This document shows, one piece after another, positions 38,074 through 45,441 of a DNA stretch of 64,000 nt. Made by a program: the position numbers and the translations under genes. Location: contig NZ_AMRI01000005.1 in NCBI RefSeq assembly GCF_000299915.1, forward strand, positions 115,605 through 179,604, written 5' to 3'. The DNA is from Gallaecimonas xiamenensis 3-C-1. GTDB taxonomy: Bacteria > Pseudomonadota > Gammaproteobacteria > Enterobacterales > Gallaecimonadaceae. How positions within the stretch are numbered: position 1 is the stretch's first letter; every line of letters begins with the position of its first letter. Under the pieces are notes generated by a model. That model did not search any database, had not been told where the DNA came from, and worked only from the letters and a program-made list of their open reading frames with translations.

Positions 38074-38099
38074 AAAAACCCCGGCTTGCCGGGGTTTTT
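38074..38099 (+). terminator. Terminator after ppiD
   Basis: AAAAACCCCGGC (38074-38085) pairs with GCCGGGGTTTTT (38088-38099). Confidence 0.92.
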
Positions 38100-38114
38100 A
38101 TTAGGGAGAGAACG

Positions 38115-38573
38115 ATGCAAAAGACCTTGATAGGCGCCTTGGCCCTGGTGCTGCTGGCCAGTGGCTGCAGCGACGACAGCGCCCGGGTATCCCTGGGCTG
38201 GTTTACCACCAAGGACGTGGTGGTAAAGGGCTTTACCGACCCCAAGATCCCCGGTGTGACCTGCCATGTGGCCCATGTGGAGGACGACCTGAGCTTCTCT
38301 GACCCCTCGGACATGTCCATCGCCTGTCGCCAGACCGGCCCCATCACCGCCGCCATGCTCAAAGGCATCGACAGATCCAAGTCCGGCGAGTCGGTGTTCA
38401 AAGAGTCGTTGTCGGTGCTCTTTAAATCCCTGAAAGTGCGCCGTATTTGGGACGCCGAGCATCAGAGCCTGATTTACCTGTCCTATTCCACCAAGGAAAC
38501 CCAGGGCAGCACCCACCATGCCATTTCCACCGTGCCCCTGTACGGCACCGAGGCCTGGCAACAGCCCCACTGA
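38115..38573 (+). CDS. CreA family lipoprotein
   Basis: The 152-residue protein resembles the CreA family (PF05981) of unknown function. The blocks DPKIPGVTCHVAHVEDD, MSIACRQTGPI, ESLSVLFKSLKVRRIWDAEH and HAISTVPLYG line up with E. coli CreA. Unlike E. coli CreA it carries a lipobox (LLASGC), so it is probably a lipoprotein. The two conserved Cys (VTC and IAC) could form a disulfide. There are 15 bases between the ppiD terminator and the ATG, so read-through or a promoter within ppiD is needed. Confidence 0.85.
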   Translation: MQKTLIGALALVLLASGCSDDSARVSLGWFTTKDVVVKGFTDPKIPGVTCHVAHVEDDLSFSDPSDMSIACRQTGPITAAMLKGIDRSKSGESVFKESLSVLFKSLKVRRIWDAEHQSLIYLSYSTKETQGSTHHAISTVPLYGTEAWQQPH

Positions 38574-38596
38574 CGGGTATGCTTTTCTCAAGTCAT

Positions 38597-38624
38597 AAAA
38601 AAGGCCGCTGATGCGGCCTTTTTT
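38597..38624. terminator. Bidirectional terminator between creA-like gene and aminotransferase
   Basis: AAAAAAGGCCGC (38597-38608) pairs with GCGGCCTTTTTT (38613-38624). It serves both convergent genes. Confidence 0.93.
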
Positions 38625-39769
38625 TACAGCTGGCAGAGCCGGCGGGCGGCCTCTAGCAAGGTGGCGTCTTCCTTGGCAAAGCAGAGGCGGATAAGGCGCT
38701 GGCCGGCCGGCGGCGTCTCGTAGAAGACGCTGATGGGAATGGCGGCCACCCCGACCTCCTTGACCAGCCGCTCACAAAAGGCCAGGTCGTCTTCGTCGCT
38801 GATGGCGCTGTAGTCCAGCAGCTGAAAGTAGGTGCCCTGGCAGGGCAGCAGCCTAAAGCGGCTGCCGGCCAGGGCCTGGCGCAGCCGATCGCGCTTGGCG
38901 CGGTAAAAATCGGCCAGGGCGAAGGTTTCTTCCGGCAGGGCTTCGAGGTGGCCGGCAATGGCGGTTTGCAGGGGGTGGGTGGTGCAGAAGGTCACGTACT
39001 GGTGGACCTTGCGAAGCTCGGCGGTCAGGGCTGGCGGCGCTATGGCATAACCCAGCTTCCAACCGGTCAAATGAAAGCTCTTGCCGAAAGAGGACACCAC
39101 CAGGCTGCGCTCGCGAAGAGCAGGGTGGCTATTAACGCTCAGGGCCTGCTCACCAAAGTGGATGAATTCGTAGACCTCGTCGGACAGCACCAGGGTGTCC
39201 AGGGGCGCAATGGCCTGCCAGAGGGCGTCCAAATCCGCCGGTTGCCAGCAGGCGCCGGTGGGATTGTGGGGGCTGTTAATAAGCACCAGCCGGGTCTTGG
39301 GGCTCAGCAGTGCCGCAAAGGCCTGCCAGTCCGGGCGAAAATCCGGGGCATGGAGGGTAAGGCGTTTGCAGCGGCCACCGGCCAGCAGCACCGCCGGCTC
39401 GTAAAGGTCATAGGCCGGGTCGAACAGGATCACCTCGTCGCCGGGGTGCACCAGGGCGGCGATGGCATCGAAAATCGCCTCCGAGGCGCCGCTGGTGACG
39501 GTCACTTCCTGGGCGGCCGACAGGATGCGGCCATAGTGGCGGCTGACCACCTGGGCAATGGCCTCTTGCAGGGCCGGCAAGCCGGCCATGGGGGCGTACT
39601 GGTTGTTGCCGTGCAGTACGGCGTCGGCGGCCCGCTGCAACAGGCGCTGGTCCGGGGGGAAGTCGGGAAAGCCCTGGGACAGGTTCAAGGCGCCAAACTG
39701 GGCGGCCAGGGCCGACATGCGGGTGAAAATGGTGGTGCCGGTGGCGGGCAGTTTGGAGGCAATGGTCAC
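38624..39769 (-). CDS. mtnE: Methionine (KMTB) aminotransferase, MtnE/YbdL type
   Basis: PLP-dependent class I aminotransferase of 381 residues. The last step of methionine salvage transaminates 2-oxo-4-methylthiobutyrate to methionine. Motifs include LNLSQGFPDFPP, NNQYAPMAGLPALQEAIA, VTVTSGASEAIFDAI, INSPHNPTGACW, LSDEVYEFIHFG and the PLP-binding Lys in SSFGKSFHLTGWKLGY. This pattern is that of E. coli YbdL and the MtnE group rather than AspC. Position directly divergent from mtnBCD supports the salvage role; the same fold includes kynurenine and glutamine transaminases, so specificity is inferred from context. The shared upstream region contains a MetJ-type box. Confidence 0.87.
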   Translation of the reverse strand: MTIASKLPATGTTIFTRMSALAAQFGALNLSQGFPDFPPDQRLLQRAADAVLHGNNQYAPMAGLPALQEAIAQVVSRHYGRILSAAQEVTVTSGASEAIFDAIAALVHPGDEVILFDPAYDLYEPAVLLAGGRCKRLTLHAPDFRPDWQAFAALLSPKTRLVLINSPHNPTGACWQPADLDALWQAIAPLDTLVLSDEVYEFIHFGEQALSVNSHPALRERSLVVSSFGKSFHLTGWKLGYAIAPPALTAELRKVHQYVTFCTTHPLQTAIAGHLEALPEETFALADFYRAKRDRLRQALAGSRFRLLPCQGTYFQLLDYSAISDEDDLAFCERLVKEVGVAAIPISVFYETPPAGQRLIRLCFAKEDATLLEAARRLCQL

Positions 39770-39792
39770 GGCGTCAGGCCCGGGAAAAGGAT

Positions 39793-39821
39793 TTGGCGAC
39801 AGGGTAGCAGAATGCTAGGAT
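39793..39821 (+). promoter_or_regulatory. Candidate promoter of mtnBCD
   Basis: TTGGCG (39793-39798), a 17-base spacer and TAGGAT (39816-39821). The predicted start lies just before the MetJ-type box. Confidence 0.45.
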
Positions 39822-39831
39822 TTGGCAACTT

Positions 39832-39847
39832 AGACGTCTATCTGTCC
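39832..39847 (+). promoter_or_regulatory. MetJ-type operator between mtnE and mtnB
   Basis: A perfect met box AGACGTCT (39832-39839) is followed in 8-base register by a weak one, ATCTGTCC (39840-39847, 4 of 8). MetJ with S-adenosylmethionine binds tandem 8-bp boxes; here one strong box is seen. Confidence 0.65.
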
Positions 39848-39860
39848 AAATGGAGTGCCT

Positions 39861-40460
39861 ATGTCCCAGCCGGGACTGATCTCGACCCTGCTGCACTACT
39901 GCAACGAAGCCGCCGCAAGGCATTGGCTGCCGGCCACCGGCGGCAACCTGTCGGTGCGCCTGGACGCCGAGCGCTGCCTGATCACCGCCTCAGGGGTGGA
40001 CAAGGCCAAGCTTGGCGAGCAGGACCTGGTCACGGTCAACCTGGCCGGCCAGGTGCTGGCTGGCCCCAAGCCCAGCGCCGAAACCTTGGTCCATTGTGCC
40101 CTCTACGGCGCCGACCCCGGTATTCAGGCGGTATTCCACACTCATTCGGTGGCGTCCACCCTGCTGTCGCGGCGCACCGAGGGGGACAGCCTCTGGCTCA
40201 CCGGTTATGAGATGCAAAAGGCCATCAAGGGAGTGACCAGCCATTTGGAGCCTCTGGAGATCCCCTGTTTTGACAACAGCCAGGACATGCCGGCCCTGGC
40301 CGCACAGATCCGCCAGCGCTACCTGGATAAGCCCTTTGTCGGCGGCCTGCTGTTAAAGGGCCATGGCCTTTATGCCTTCGGGGACAGCCCCCAGGAGGCC
40401 TGGCGCCACCTGGAAGGGCTGGAGTTCTTGTTGCAATGCGAATGGGAGTACCGCCGATGA
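39861..40460 (+). CDS. mtnB: Methylthioribulose-1-phosphate dehydratase
   Basis: Dehydrates 5-methylthioribulose-1-phosphate to the 2,3-diketone in the methionine salvage pathway. The 199-residue class II aldolase-fold protein has ATGGNLSVRL, the zinc-binding HTHSVAST (two His) and LLLKGHGLYAFG (third His). TGGAG at 39851-39855 favours ATG 39861 over GTG 39855. Its stop overlaps the mtnC start (ATGA), so mtnB-mtnC-mtnD is a tightly coupled operon. Confidence 0.95.
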   Translation: MSQPGLISTLLHYCNEAAARHWLPATGGNLSVRLDAERCLITASGVDKAKLGEQDLVTVNLAGQVLAGPKPSAETLVHCALYGADPGIQAVFHTHSVASTLLSRRTEGDSLWLTGYEMQKAIKGVTSHLEPLEIPCFDNSQDMPALAAQIRQRYLDKPFVGGLLLKGHGLYAFGDSPQEAWRHLEGLEFLLQCEWEYRR

Positions 40461-41131
40461 TCAAGGCCGTGGTCATGGACGTGGAAGGCACCACCACCGA
40501 CATCCAGTTTGTACATAAGGTGCTGTTCCCCTACGCCAGGGCGCGGATGGCCGACTTCGTCACCAACCAGGCCCAGGAGCCGGCCGTGGCCGAAGCCCTG
40601 GCCGCCGTCAGCCAGGAGGCGGGCCTCGGCGCCGATGACATCCAGGGCCAGATAGCCGCCCTTATCCGCTGGATAGACCAAGACAAAAAGGTCACCGCCC
40701 TTAAGACCCTGCAGGGGCTTATCTGGCGCCAGGGTTACCAACAGGGGGACTTCACCGGTCACCTCTATCCCGAGGTGCCCGCCGCCCTTGGCCGCTGGCG
40801 CGAACAGGGGCTGCGCCTGGCGGTGTATTCGTCCGGCTCGGTGGCCGCCCAGCAGCTGCTGTTCGGCTACTCGGACGCCGGCGACCTGCAAGGGTTGTTC
40901 GAAGCCAACTTCGACACCCGCATCGGCCACAAGCGGGAAGAGGGCAGCTACCACAATATCGCCAAGGCCCTGGCCTTGCCGGCCGACCAGATCCTGTTCC
41001 TGTCCGATATCAAGGAAGAGCTGGCGGCGGCGCGCCAGGCCGGTTTTGCCACCTGCCAGCTGGTCAGACCCGGTACCCAGGCCGCTGAGGGTTATGCTCT
41101 GGCCCACAACTTTGACGAGGTAACCCTATGA
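40457..41131 (+). CDS. mtnC: Enolase-phosphatase E1
   Basis: Bifunctional HAD-family enzyme that enolises the diketone phosphate and removes the phosphate to give acireductone. The 224-residue protein shows the HAD nucleophile motif VVMDVEGTTTDIQF, the motif-II Ser in AVYSSGSVAAQ, and the motif III/IV regions GHKREEGSY and LFLSDIKEELAAARQAG. The start at 40457 overlaps mtnB and the stop overlaps mtnD, both by ATGA; longer in-frame readings into mtnB are not supported. Confidence 0.95.
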   Translation: MIKAVVMDVEGTTTDIQFVHKVLFPYARARMADFVTNQAQEPAVAEALAAVSQEAGLGADDIQGQIAALIRWIDQDKKVTALKTLQGLIWRQGYQQGDFTGHLYPEVPAALGRWREQGLRLAVYSSGSVAAQQLLFGYSDAGDLQGLFEANFDTRIGHKREEGSYHNIAKALALPADQILFLSDIKEELAAARQAGFATCQLVRPGTQAAEGYALAHNFDEVTL

Positions 41132-41658
41132 CCATCCTGACCCTGTGCAGTGAGAACGGCATCGAACTTGGCAGCTGGACCGACAGCGCCGTCATAGGTG
41201 AGAAGCTGGCCGCCGTCGGTATCGACTACCAGCACCTGGCCACCCGGCCTCTGGACGATCTGAGCCCGGAGGCGGTGATGGCCTGCTACCAGGACGCCAT
41301 CGCCAACTGGCAGCAGCAGGGGGGCTATCAGAGTGTGGATGTGGTGTCGCTACAGCCGGACAACCCCAATGCCGGCGAACTGCGCCGCAAGTTTCTGGAC
41401 GAGCATATCCACAGCGAAGATGAGGTGCGCTTTTTTGCCGCCGGCTCCGGCATCTTCTATCTGCACCTTAACCACCATGTCTATGCCCTGACCTGCACCC
41501 AAGGGGATTTTCTGTCGGTGCCGGCCGGTACCCGCCATTGGTTCGATATGGGCCTTGAGCCCTACTTTGTGGCGGTGCGCCTGTTTACCAACCCCGACGG
41601 CTGGGTGGCCCAGCACACCGGGGATCCGGTAGCGTCGAACTTTATCGACGCGGCATGA
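41128..41658 (+). CDS. mtnD: Acireductone dioxygenase
   Basis: Cupin metalloenzyme that oxidises acireductone. The Fe form gives 2-oxo-4-methylthiobutyrate (the methionine precursor) plus formate; the Ni form gives methylthiopropionate, CO and formate. In the 176-residue protein the metal ligands are His93, His95 and Glu99 (EHIHSEDEVRFF) and His137 (AGTRHWFDMG). Its ATG overlaps the mtnC stop. A terminator ends the operon. Confidence 0.95.
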   Translation: MTILTLCSENGIELGSWTDSAVIGEKLAAVGIDYQHLATRPLDDLSPEAVMACYQDAIANWQQQGGYQSVDVVSLQPDNPNAGELRRKFLDEHIHSEDEVRFFAAGSGIFYLHLNHHVYALTCTQGDFLSVPAGTRHWFDMGLEPYFVAVRLFTNPDGWVAQHTGDPVASNFIDAA

Positions 41659-41659
41659 G

Positions 41660-41684
41660 AAAAGGCGCCTAGGGCGCCTTTTTT
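41660..41684. terminator. Bidirectional terminator after mtnD
   Basis: AAAAGGCGCC (41660-41669) pairs with GGCGCCTTTT (41673-41682), with more T residues following. Confidence 0.9.
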
Positions 41685-41690
41685 ATTGCC

Positions 41691-42332
41691 TTACTGGCAG
41701 TACTGCTGGGTGGGGGTTACCGCCAGCACCTGCACCTGGCTGCCTTTGGGGATCACCAATTCGGTGGGGCCCACCGGGCTGGCCCCGGCGTTGTAGTTAT
41801 AGGTGTAGCCAAGGCGGGTCCAGGGAAAGCCGCCATCCTGATAGGACGCCGCTGTCTGGCCGGCGTACCAGGCCTTGTGGGCCTGGCTGACCGTTTTGGG
41901 AAAGTCGGCGCCGCATTGGCTCTGGCCTAGGCTGGGGTCGGCGCAGGGCCGAAACAGCAGCGCCGAGTCCACTTCCAGGGTAACGAAGCTGCGGGCCTGC
42001 TGTGGCTCTGGCGGCAGGCCCAGCAGGGCCTGGGTGCCCAGGCGCTTATCGCCGTAGCGGCGGCAAAAGCCCTGCACGGCGCCATCCAAGGTTACCCAGG
42101 TTTCCCCCCAATCCAGGGTCAAGGTCTTGCCCGGTTCAAAGCTGCCTGGATACTTGCTCCAGGTCACTACCTTGATCTTGCCCGCCGCAGGGCTGGCCAG
42201 GGGCGCGGCTTCCTGGGGGGTAATGACGGCGGCATCGGCAATGGCCGCCAGGTAGCGATGCTGGGCATCACCTGGGGGCAGGCTGGCGCAGCCGCCGAGG
42301 CAGAGCAGGGTCAGGCAGAGTCCTTTCTTCAT
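41691..42332 (-). CDS. Lipoprotein of unknown function within the methionine salvage locus
   Basis: A 213-residue protein with a lipoprotein signal (MKKGLCLTLLCLGGCASLP, lipobox LGGC). The mature part has several Cys (GFCRRYG, FRPCADPS, SQCGADF and the terminal QYCQ) and a Trp/Tyr-rich beta-type sequence (VVTWSKYPGSFEPG, LDWGETWVTLDG, RLGYTYNYNAG). I do not recognise a family. It lies 14 bases downstream of mtnA on the same strand without a terminator between, so it is likely cotranscribed with mtnA, but a role in methionine salvage is not implied by its sequence. Confidence 0.75.
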   Translation of the reverse strand: MKKGLCLTLLCLGGCASLPPGDAQHRYLAAIADAAVITPQEAAPLASPAAGKIKVVTWSKYPGSFEPGKTLTLDWGETWVTLDGAVQGFCRRYGDKRLGTQALLGLPPEPQQARSFVTLEVDSALLFRPCADPSLGQSQCGADFPKTVSQAHKAWYAGQTAASYQDGGFPWTRLGYTYNYNAGASPVGPTELVIPKGSQVQVLAVTPTQQYCQ

Positions 42333-42346
42333 GGCGCTTTCCTTGG

Positions 42347-43336
42347 TTAGGCGATAAAGGCACCGGGGTCGGTGATAAGGCCCCGGTCGGTCACCCAGCC
42401 GCTGATAAGGTCGGCCGGTGTGACATCGAAACCCGGATTGTAGGTCTGGGTGTCGGCGGGCGCCAGTTGCTGCTCGCCCAATTGGCAGACTTCGCTGCCG
42501 TCCCTGTCTTCGATGGGGATGGCGCCAGCGCCGGGGCAGGCCGGGTCTACCGTGGTCCAGGGGGCGGCGATGTAAAAGGGCACCCCGTAATGTTTGGCCA
42601 GCACCGCCAGCATCAGGGTGCCGACCTTGTTGGCGGTGTCGCCGTTGGCGGCGATACGGTCGGCCCCTACCAACACCAGGTCCACCTGGCCGTCGGCAAA
42701 GAGGCTGGCGGCGGCGCTGTCCACCTGCAGGCGATGAGCAACCCCGGCCGCCTTGAGTTCATAGGCGGTGAGCCTGGCTCCTTGCAGCAGGGGGCGGGTT
42801 TCATCCACCCACACGAAGGGGCCCAACCCCGCTTCCTGGGCCCGGGTGATGATGCCAAGGGCGGTGCCGCGCCCGGCGGTGGGCAGGCCGCCGGTGTTGC
42901 AATGGGTGAGGATGCGCATGCCGGGTTTGATAAGGGGCAGGCCCGCTTCGGCAATGGCGTCGCACAGGGCCAGGTCCTCATCGAACAGGGCCAAGGCTGC
43001 CGCTTCCACCTGCTCGGCGCCCTGGTCCAGCACCGGGTTGATGCGGTCCAGAAGATTCATCAGGTTGACCGCCGTCGGCCGGCTTTGGCGCAGTACCTGG
43101 CTGGTTTGGCGAAGGGCCTCGAGCGCCAGGCCCTGGCGGGCCAGCACTGCCAGATAGAGCACGGCGGCAATGCCGATAAGGGGCGCACCGCGTATGGCCA
43201 GGCTCTTGATCAGCTCCACCAGGTGCTCGGTGCTCTGTACCGTCAGCCATTGTTGGCGGCCGGGCAGGGCGCGCTGGTCAAGGATCTGCAGTTGGCCGTC
43301 TTGGTAGCGAAGGGCGGTAGCTTGTCTGAGGGTCAT
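42347..43336 (-). CDS. mtnA: Methylthioribose-1-phosphate isomerase
   Basis: Converts 5-methylthioribose-1-phosphate to the ribulose form in methionine salvage. The 329-residue protein has the family landmarks SLAIRGAPLIGIAAVL, the catalytic Cys146 in ILTHCNTGGLPTAGRGTALG, and catalytic Asp226 in VGADRIAANGDTANKVGT. ATG 43336 is preferred since homologues start near here; a much longer open frame extends antisense through mtnK and is an artefact. The ribosome site is weak. It is divergent from mtnK across a region with three tandem MetJ-type boxes. Confidence 0.94.
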   Translation of the reverse strand: MTLRQATALRYQDGQLQILDQRALPGRQQWLTVQSTEHLVELIKSLAIRGAPLIGIAAVLYLAVLARQGLALEALRQTSQVLRQSRPTAVNLMNLLDRINPVLDQGAEQVEAAALALFDEDLALCDAIAEAGLPLIKPGMRILTHCNTGGLPTAGRGTALGIITRAQEAGLGPFVWVDETRPLLQGARLTAYELKAAGVAHRLQVDSAAASLFADGQVDLVLVGADRIAANGDTANKVGTLMLAVLAKHYGVPFYIAAPWTTVDPACPGAGAIPIEDRDGSEVCQLGEQQLAPADTQTYNPGFDVTPADLISGWVTDRGLITDPGAFIA

Positions 43337-43386
43337 AAGAAGGCAGTCTGTCACCGTAAAAACCGGATTGTCGCATTTCCCGAAAG

Positions 43387-43410
43387 AGAGGTGTAGACGT
43401 CTAAACGTTT
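43387..43410 (+). promoter_or_regulatory. Three tandem MetJ boxes between mtnA and mtnK
   Basis: Three contiguous 8-mers in register are AGAGGTGT (6 of 8 to consensus AGACGTCT), AGACGTCT (8 of 8) and AAACGTTT (6 of 8), with a weaker fourth at 43411-43418. This is the standard form of a MetJ operator. A possible mtnK promoter (TAGACG 43394-43399, 17 bases, TTAAAT 43417-43422) would have its -35 inside the operator. Confidence 0.85.
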
Positions 43411-43456
43411 TTGCGTTTAAATTTCTGGGTGTCCATGAATGTCCCGGAGTAGCGCC

Positions 43457-44641
43457 ATGTCCTATCAGGTGTTTGATAGCCTTGCCGCCATCGACTTTGC
43501 CAAAGCCAAGGGCTTTTTCCCAAACGAGGCCCAGGTCAGTAGCCATGAGATTGGCGACGGCAACCTGAACCTGGTGTTCCAGTTGTCCACCCCCGAGCGC
43601 AGCCTTATCGTCAAGCAGGCCTTGCCTTATGCCCGCTGTGTGGGTGAGTCCTGGCCCTTGACCCTGGACCGGGCCCGTATCGAGGCCGAAACCCTGCAGG
43701 CCCATGCCAAGGTTGCCCCGGATCTGGTGGTCAAGGTGCTGGATTTTGACCTGGAAAAATACGCCATGGTGCAAGAGGACCTGTCGCACCTGGTGTTGCT
43801 GCGTAAACGCCTTATCGACGTGGAAAAAGTCGATAACCTGGCCGAAGACTTGGCCCGTTACCTGGCCGACAGCCTCTACGCCTATTCCGATTTTGCCTTG
43901 GCGGCCCAGGCCAAAAAGGCACTGGTGCAGAACTTTACCAACCCGGAGCTGTGCCAAATCACCGAAGACTTGTTCTTTACCGACCCCTTCCGTGAGCACG
44001 AGCGTAACGATATCTTCCCCGCCACCCGGCCCCTGGCCGAGGAGCTGTGGCAGGACGTGATGCTGCTGGACGCGGTGGCCGAGCTTAAGGCCCGCTTCCT
44101 GTCCTGCCCCCAATCCCTGCTGCACGGCGACGTGCACTCGGGCTCGGTATTCTCAGGGCCTGGTGAGCTGAAGGTGATCGATGCCGAATTCGGTTTCTTC
44201 GGCCCCATCGGCTTTGACGTGGGCTCGGTGATCGGTAACCTGCTGCTGGCCTGGTGCCGCCACAAGACCTTGGGTAACAACGACTACGCCGACTGGCTGG
44301 AAGAGGAAAGCCTGAGCTTCTGGGACCTGTTCGAGAGCCGTTTTCGCACCCTGCTGGCCGGTACCCAGGACCCGGGTCTGGCCAGCGAAGGTTATCAGAG
44401 CCGTTTCCTGGCCCAGGTGCAACGCGACGCCCTGGGCTATGCCGGCTGCGAGCTTATCCGCCGCACCCTGGGCCTGGCCCATGTGGCGGACATCACCAGC
44501 CTGGACGACGCCCAGCGCAGCGATGCCGAGAAAAAGGCCCTGGCCCTTGGCCGCAGCCTGATCCTGGCCAGCCAGGGCAGCTGCGACATCAGCCTGATCC
44601 GGCGGCTGCTCAAACCCAGCCCGGTGCGCTTCGCCGCATAA
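43457..44641 (+). CDS. mtnK: 5-methylthioribose kinase
   Basis: Phosphorylates 5-methylthioribose (released from methylthioadenosine) to enter the salvage pathway with MtnA. The 394-residue APH-like kinase shows IGDGNLNLVFQL, LIVKQALPYARCVGESWPL, the catalytic Asp in LLHGDVHSGSVF and the metal-binding Asp in KVIDAEFGFFGPIGFDVGS. GGAG at 43445-43448 is 8 bases before ATG 43457; the upstream ATG at 43439 is less likely. Presence of MtnK implies MTA is processed through free methylthioribose (nucleosidase route) rather than by MtnP phosphorylase. Confidence 0.95.
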   Translation: MSYQVFDSLAAIDFAKAKGFFPNEAQVSSHEIGDGNLNLVFQLSTPERSLIVKQALPYARCVGESWPLTLDRARIEAETLQAHAKVAPDLVVKVLDFDLEKYAMVQEDLSHLVLLRKRLIDVEKVDNLAEDLARYLADSLYAYSDFALAAQAKKALVQNFTNPELCQITEDLFFTDPFREHERNDIFPATRPLAEELWQDVMLLDAVAELKARFLSCPQSLLHGDVHSGSVFSGPGELKVIDAEFGFFGPIGFDVGSVIGNLLLAWCRHKTLGNNDYADWLEEESLSFWDLFESRFRTLLAGTQDPGLASEGYQSRFLAQVQRDALGYAGCELIRRTLGLAHVADITSLDDAQRSDAEKKALALGRSLILASQGSCDISLIRRLLKPSPVRFAA

Positions 44642-44643
44642 TA

Positions 44644-44669
44644 AAAAAGGCCGCATTCGCGGCCTTTTT
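44644..44669. terminator. Bidirectional terminator between mtnK and sapF
   Basis: AAAAAGGCCGC (44644-44654) pairs with GCGGCCTTTTT (44659-44669) around ATTC. Confidence 0.93.
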
Positions 44670-45439
44670 CAATTGCCCCAGAGGTTCTGGGCCATCAGCA
44701 TGCGCTTGGTGACCTCATGCTGGGGGTTGCTAAAGACCTCTTTGGTCGGCCCCCGCTCCACCACCTGGCCGTGGTGCATGATCAGCACATAGTCGGAGAT
44801 GTGCTGCACTATGCCCATGTTGTGGGACACGAACACATAGCCCAGCTGCTGTTTGCGCTGCTCGTCCAGCAGGAAGTTGAGGATCTGGCCGCGCAGGGAC
44901 ACATCCAGGGCTGCCAGGGCTTCGTCACAGACCAGCACCTTGGGGCCCAGGATCAGGGCCCGGGCCAAAGCCACCCGCTGCTTCTGGCCACCGGAGATCA
45001 TATGGGGGTAGTAGTCGGCATGTTCGGCCAGCAACCCTACCCGCACCAGGGTGGCCTCAATCTTGGCCTGGCGCTGGGCGGCGGTGAGGGTGGTATTGAG
45101 CTTAAGGGGCTCTTCGAGCTGGCGGCCCACCGTCACCCTGGGGTTGAGGGACGTGGATGGGTCTTGGAAAATCATGCGGATAGAGCGGCAAGACTCGGCC
45201 GAATGCAGGGCGAGGGGCTCATCCCCCAGCTTGACCACACCGGTGGTGGGCACTTCGGCCCCCACCAACAGCTTGGCCACAGTGGTCTTGCCCGACCCGG
45301 TTTCGCCGCAGATGGCCAGGGTCTGGCCCGCTTCCAGGCTAAAACTCAGGGGCGCCACCGCCTCTATGGTCTCGCGCTTGAACAGCCCCCGGCGGTTGAC
45401 GAAGGTCTTGGAAAGATCGGTTACCTCTAACAGCGGCAC
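44669..45439 (-). CDS. sapF: Peptide/putrescine ABC transporter ATP-binding protein SapF
   Basis: Second ATPase of the SapABCDF system, linked to antimicrobial peptide resistance and, in E. coli, putrescine export and Trk potassium uptake. The 256-residue protein has Walker A CGETGSGKTTVAK (about 44-56), Q-loop MIFQDPSTSLNPR, signature ISGGQKQRVALARAL and Walker B VLVCDEALAALDVS. It starts at GTG 45439, two bases after the sapD stop, with GGAGG inside the sapD end as ribosome site; the longer reading to 45616 overlaps sapD and is rejected. Confidence 0.93.
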   Translation of the reverse strand: MPLLEVTDLSKTFVNRRGLFKRETIEAVAPLSFSLEAGQTLAICGETGSGKTTVAKLLVGAEVPTTGVVKLGDEPLALHSAESCRSIRMIFQDPSTSLNPRVTVGRQLEEPLKLNTTLTAAQRQAKIEATLVRVGLLAEHADYYPHMISGGQKQRVALARALILGPKVLVCDEALAALDVSLRGQILNFLLDEQRKQQLGYVFVSHNMGIVQHISDYVLIMHHGQVVERGPTKEVFSNPQHEVTKRMLMAQNLWGN

Positions 45440-45441
45440 CC

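Noticed and set aside
39770..39860. SAM riboswitch upstream of the salvage operon
   Set aside because: No long structured leader fits; the space is too short and contains MetJ-type boxes instead.
42347..44137. A 596-residue extension of mtnA across the mtnA-mtnK gap into mtnK
   Set aside because: The part upstream of 43336 is antisense to mtnK and crosses the MetJ operator; MtnA family proteins start near 43336.
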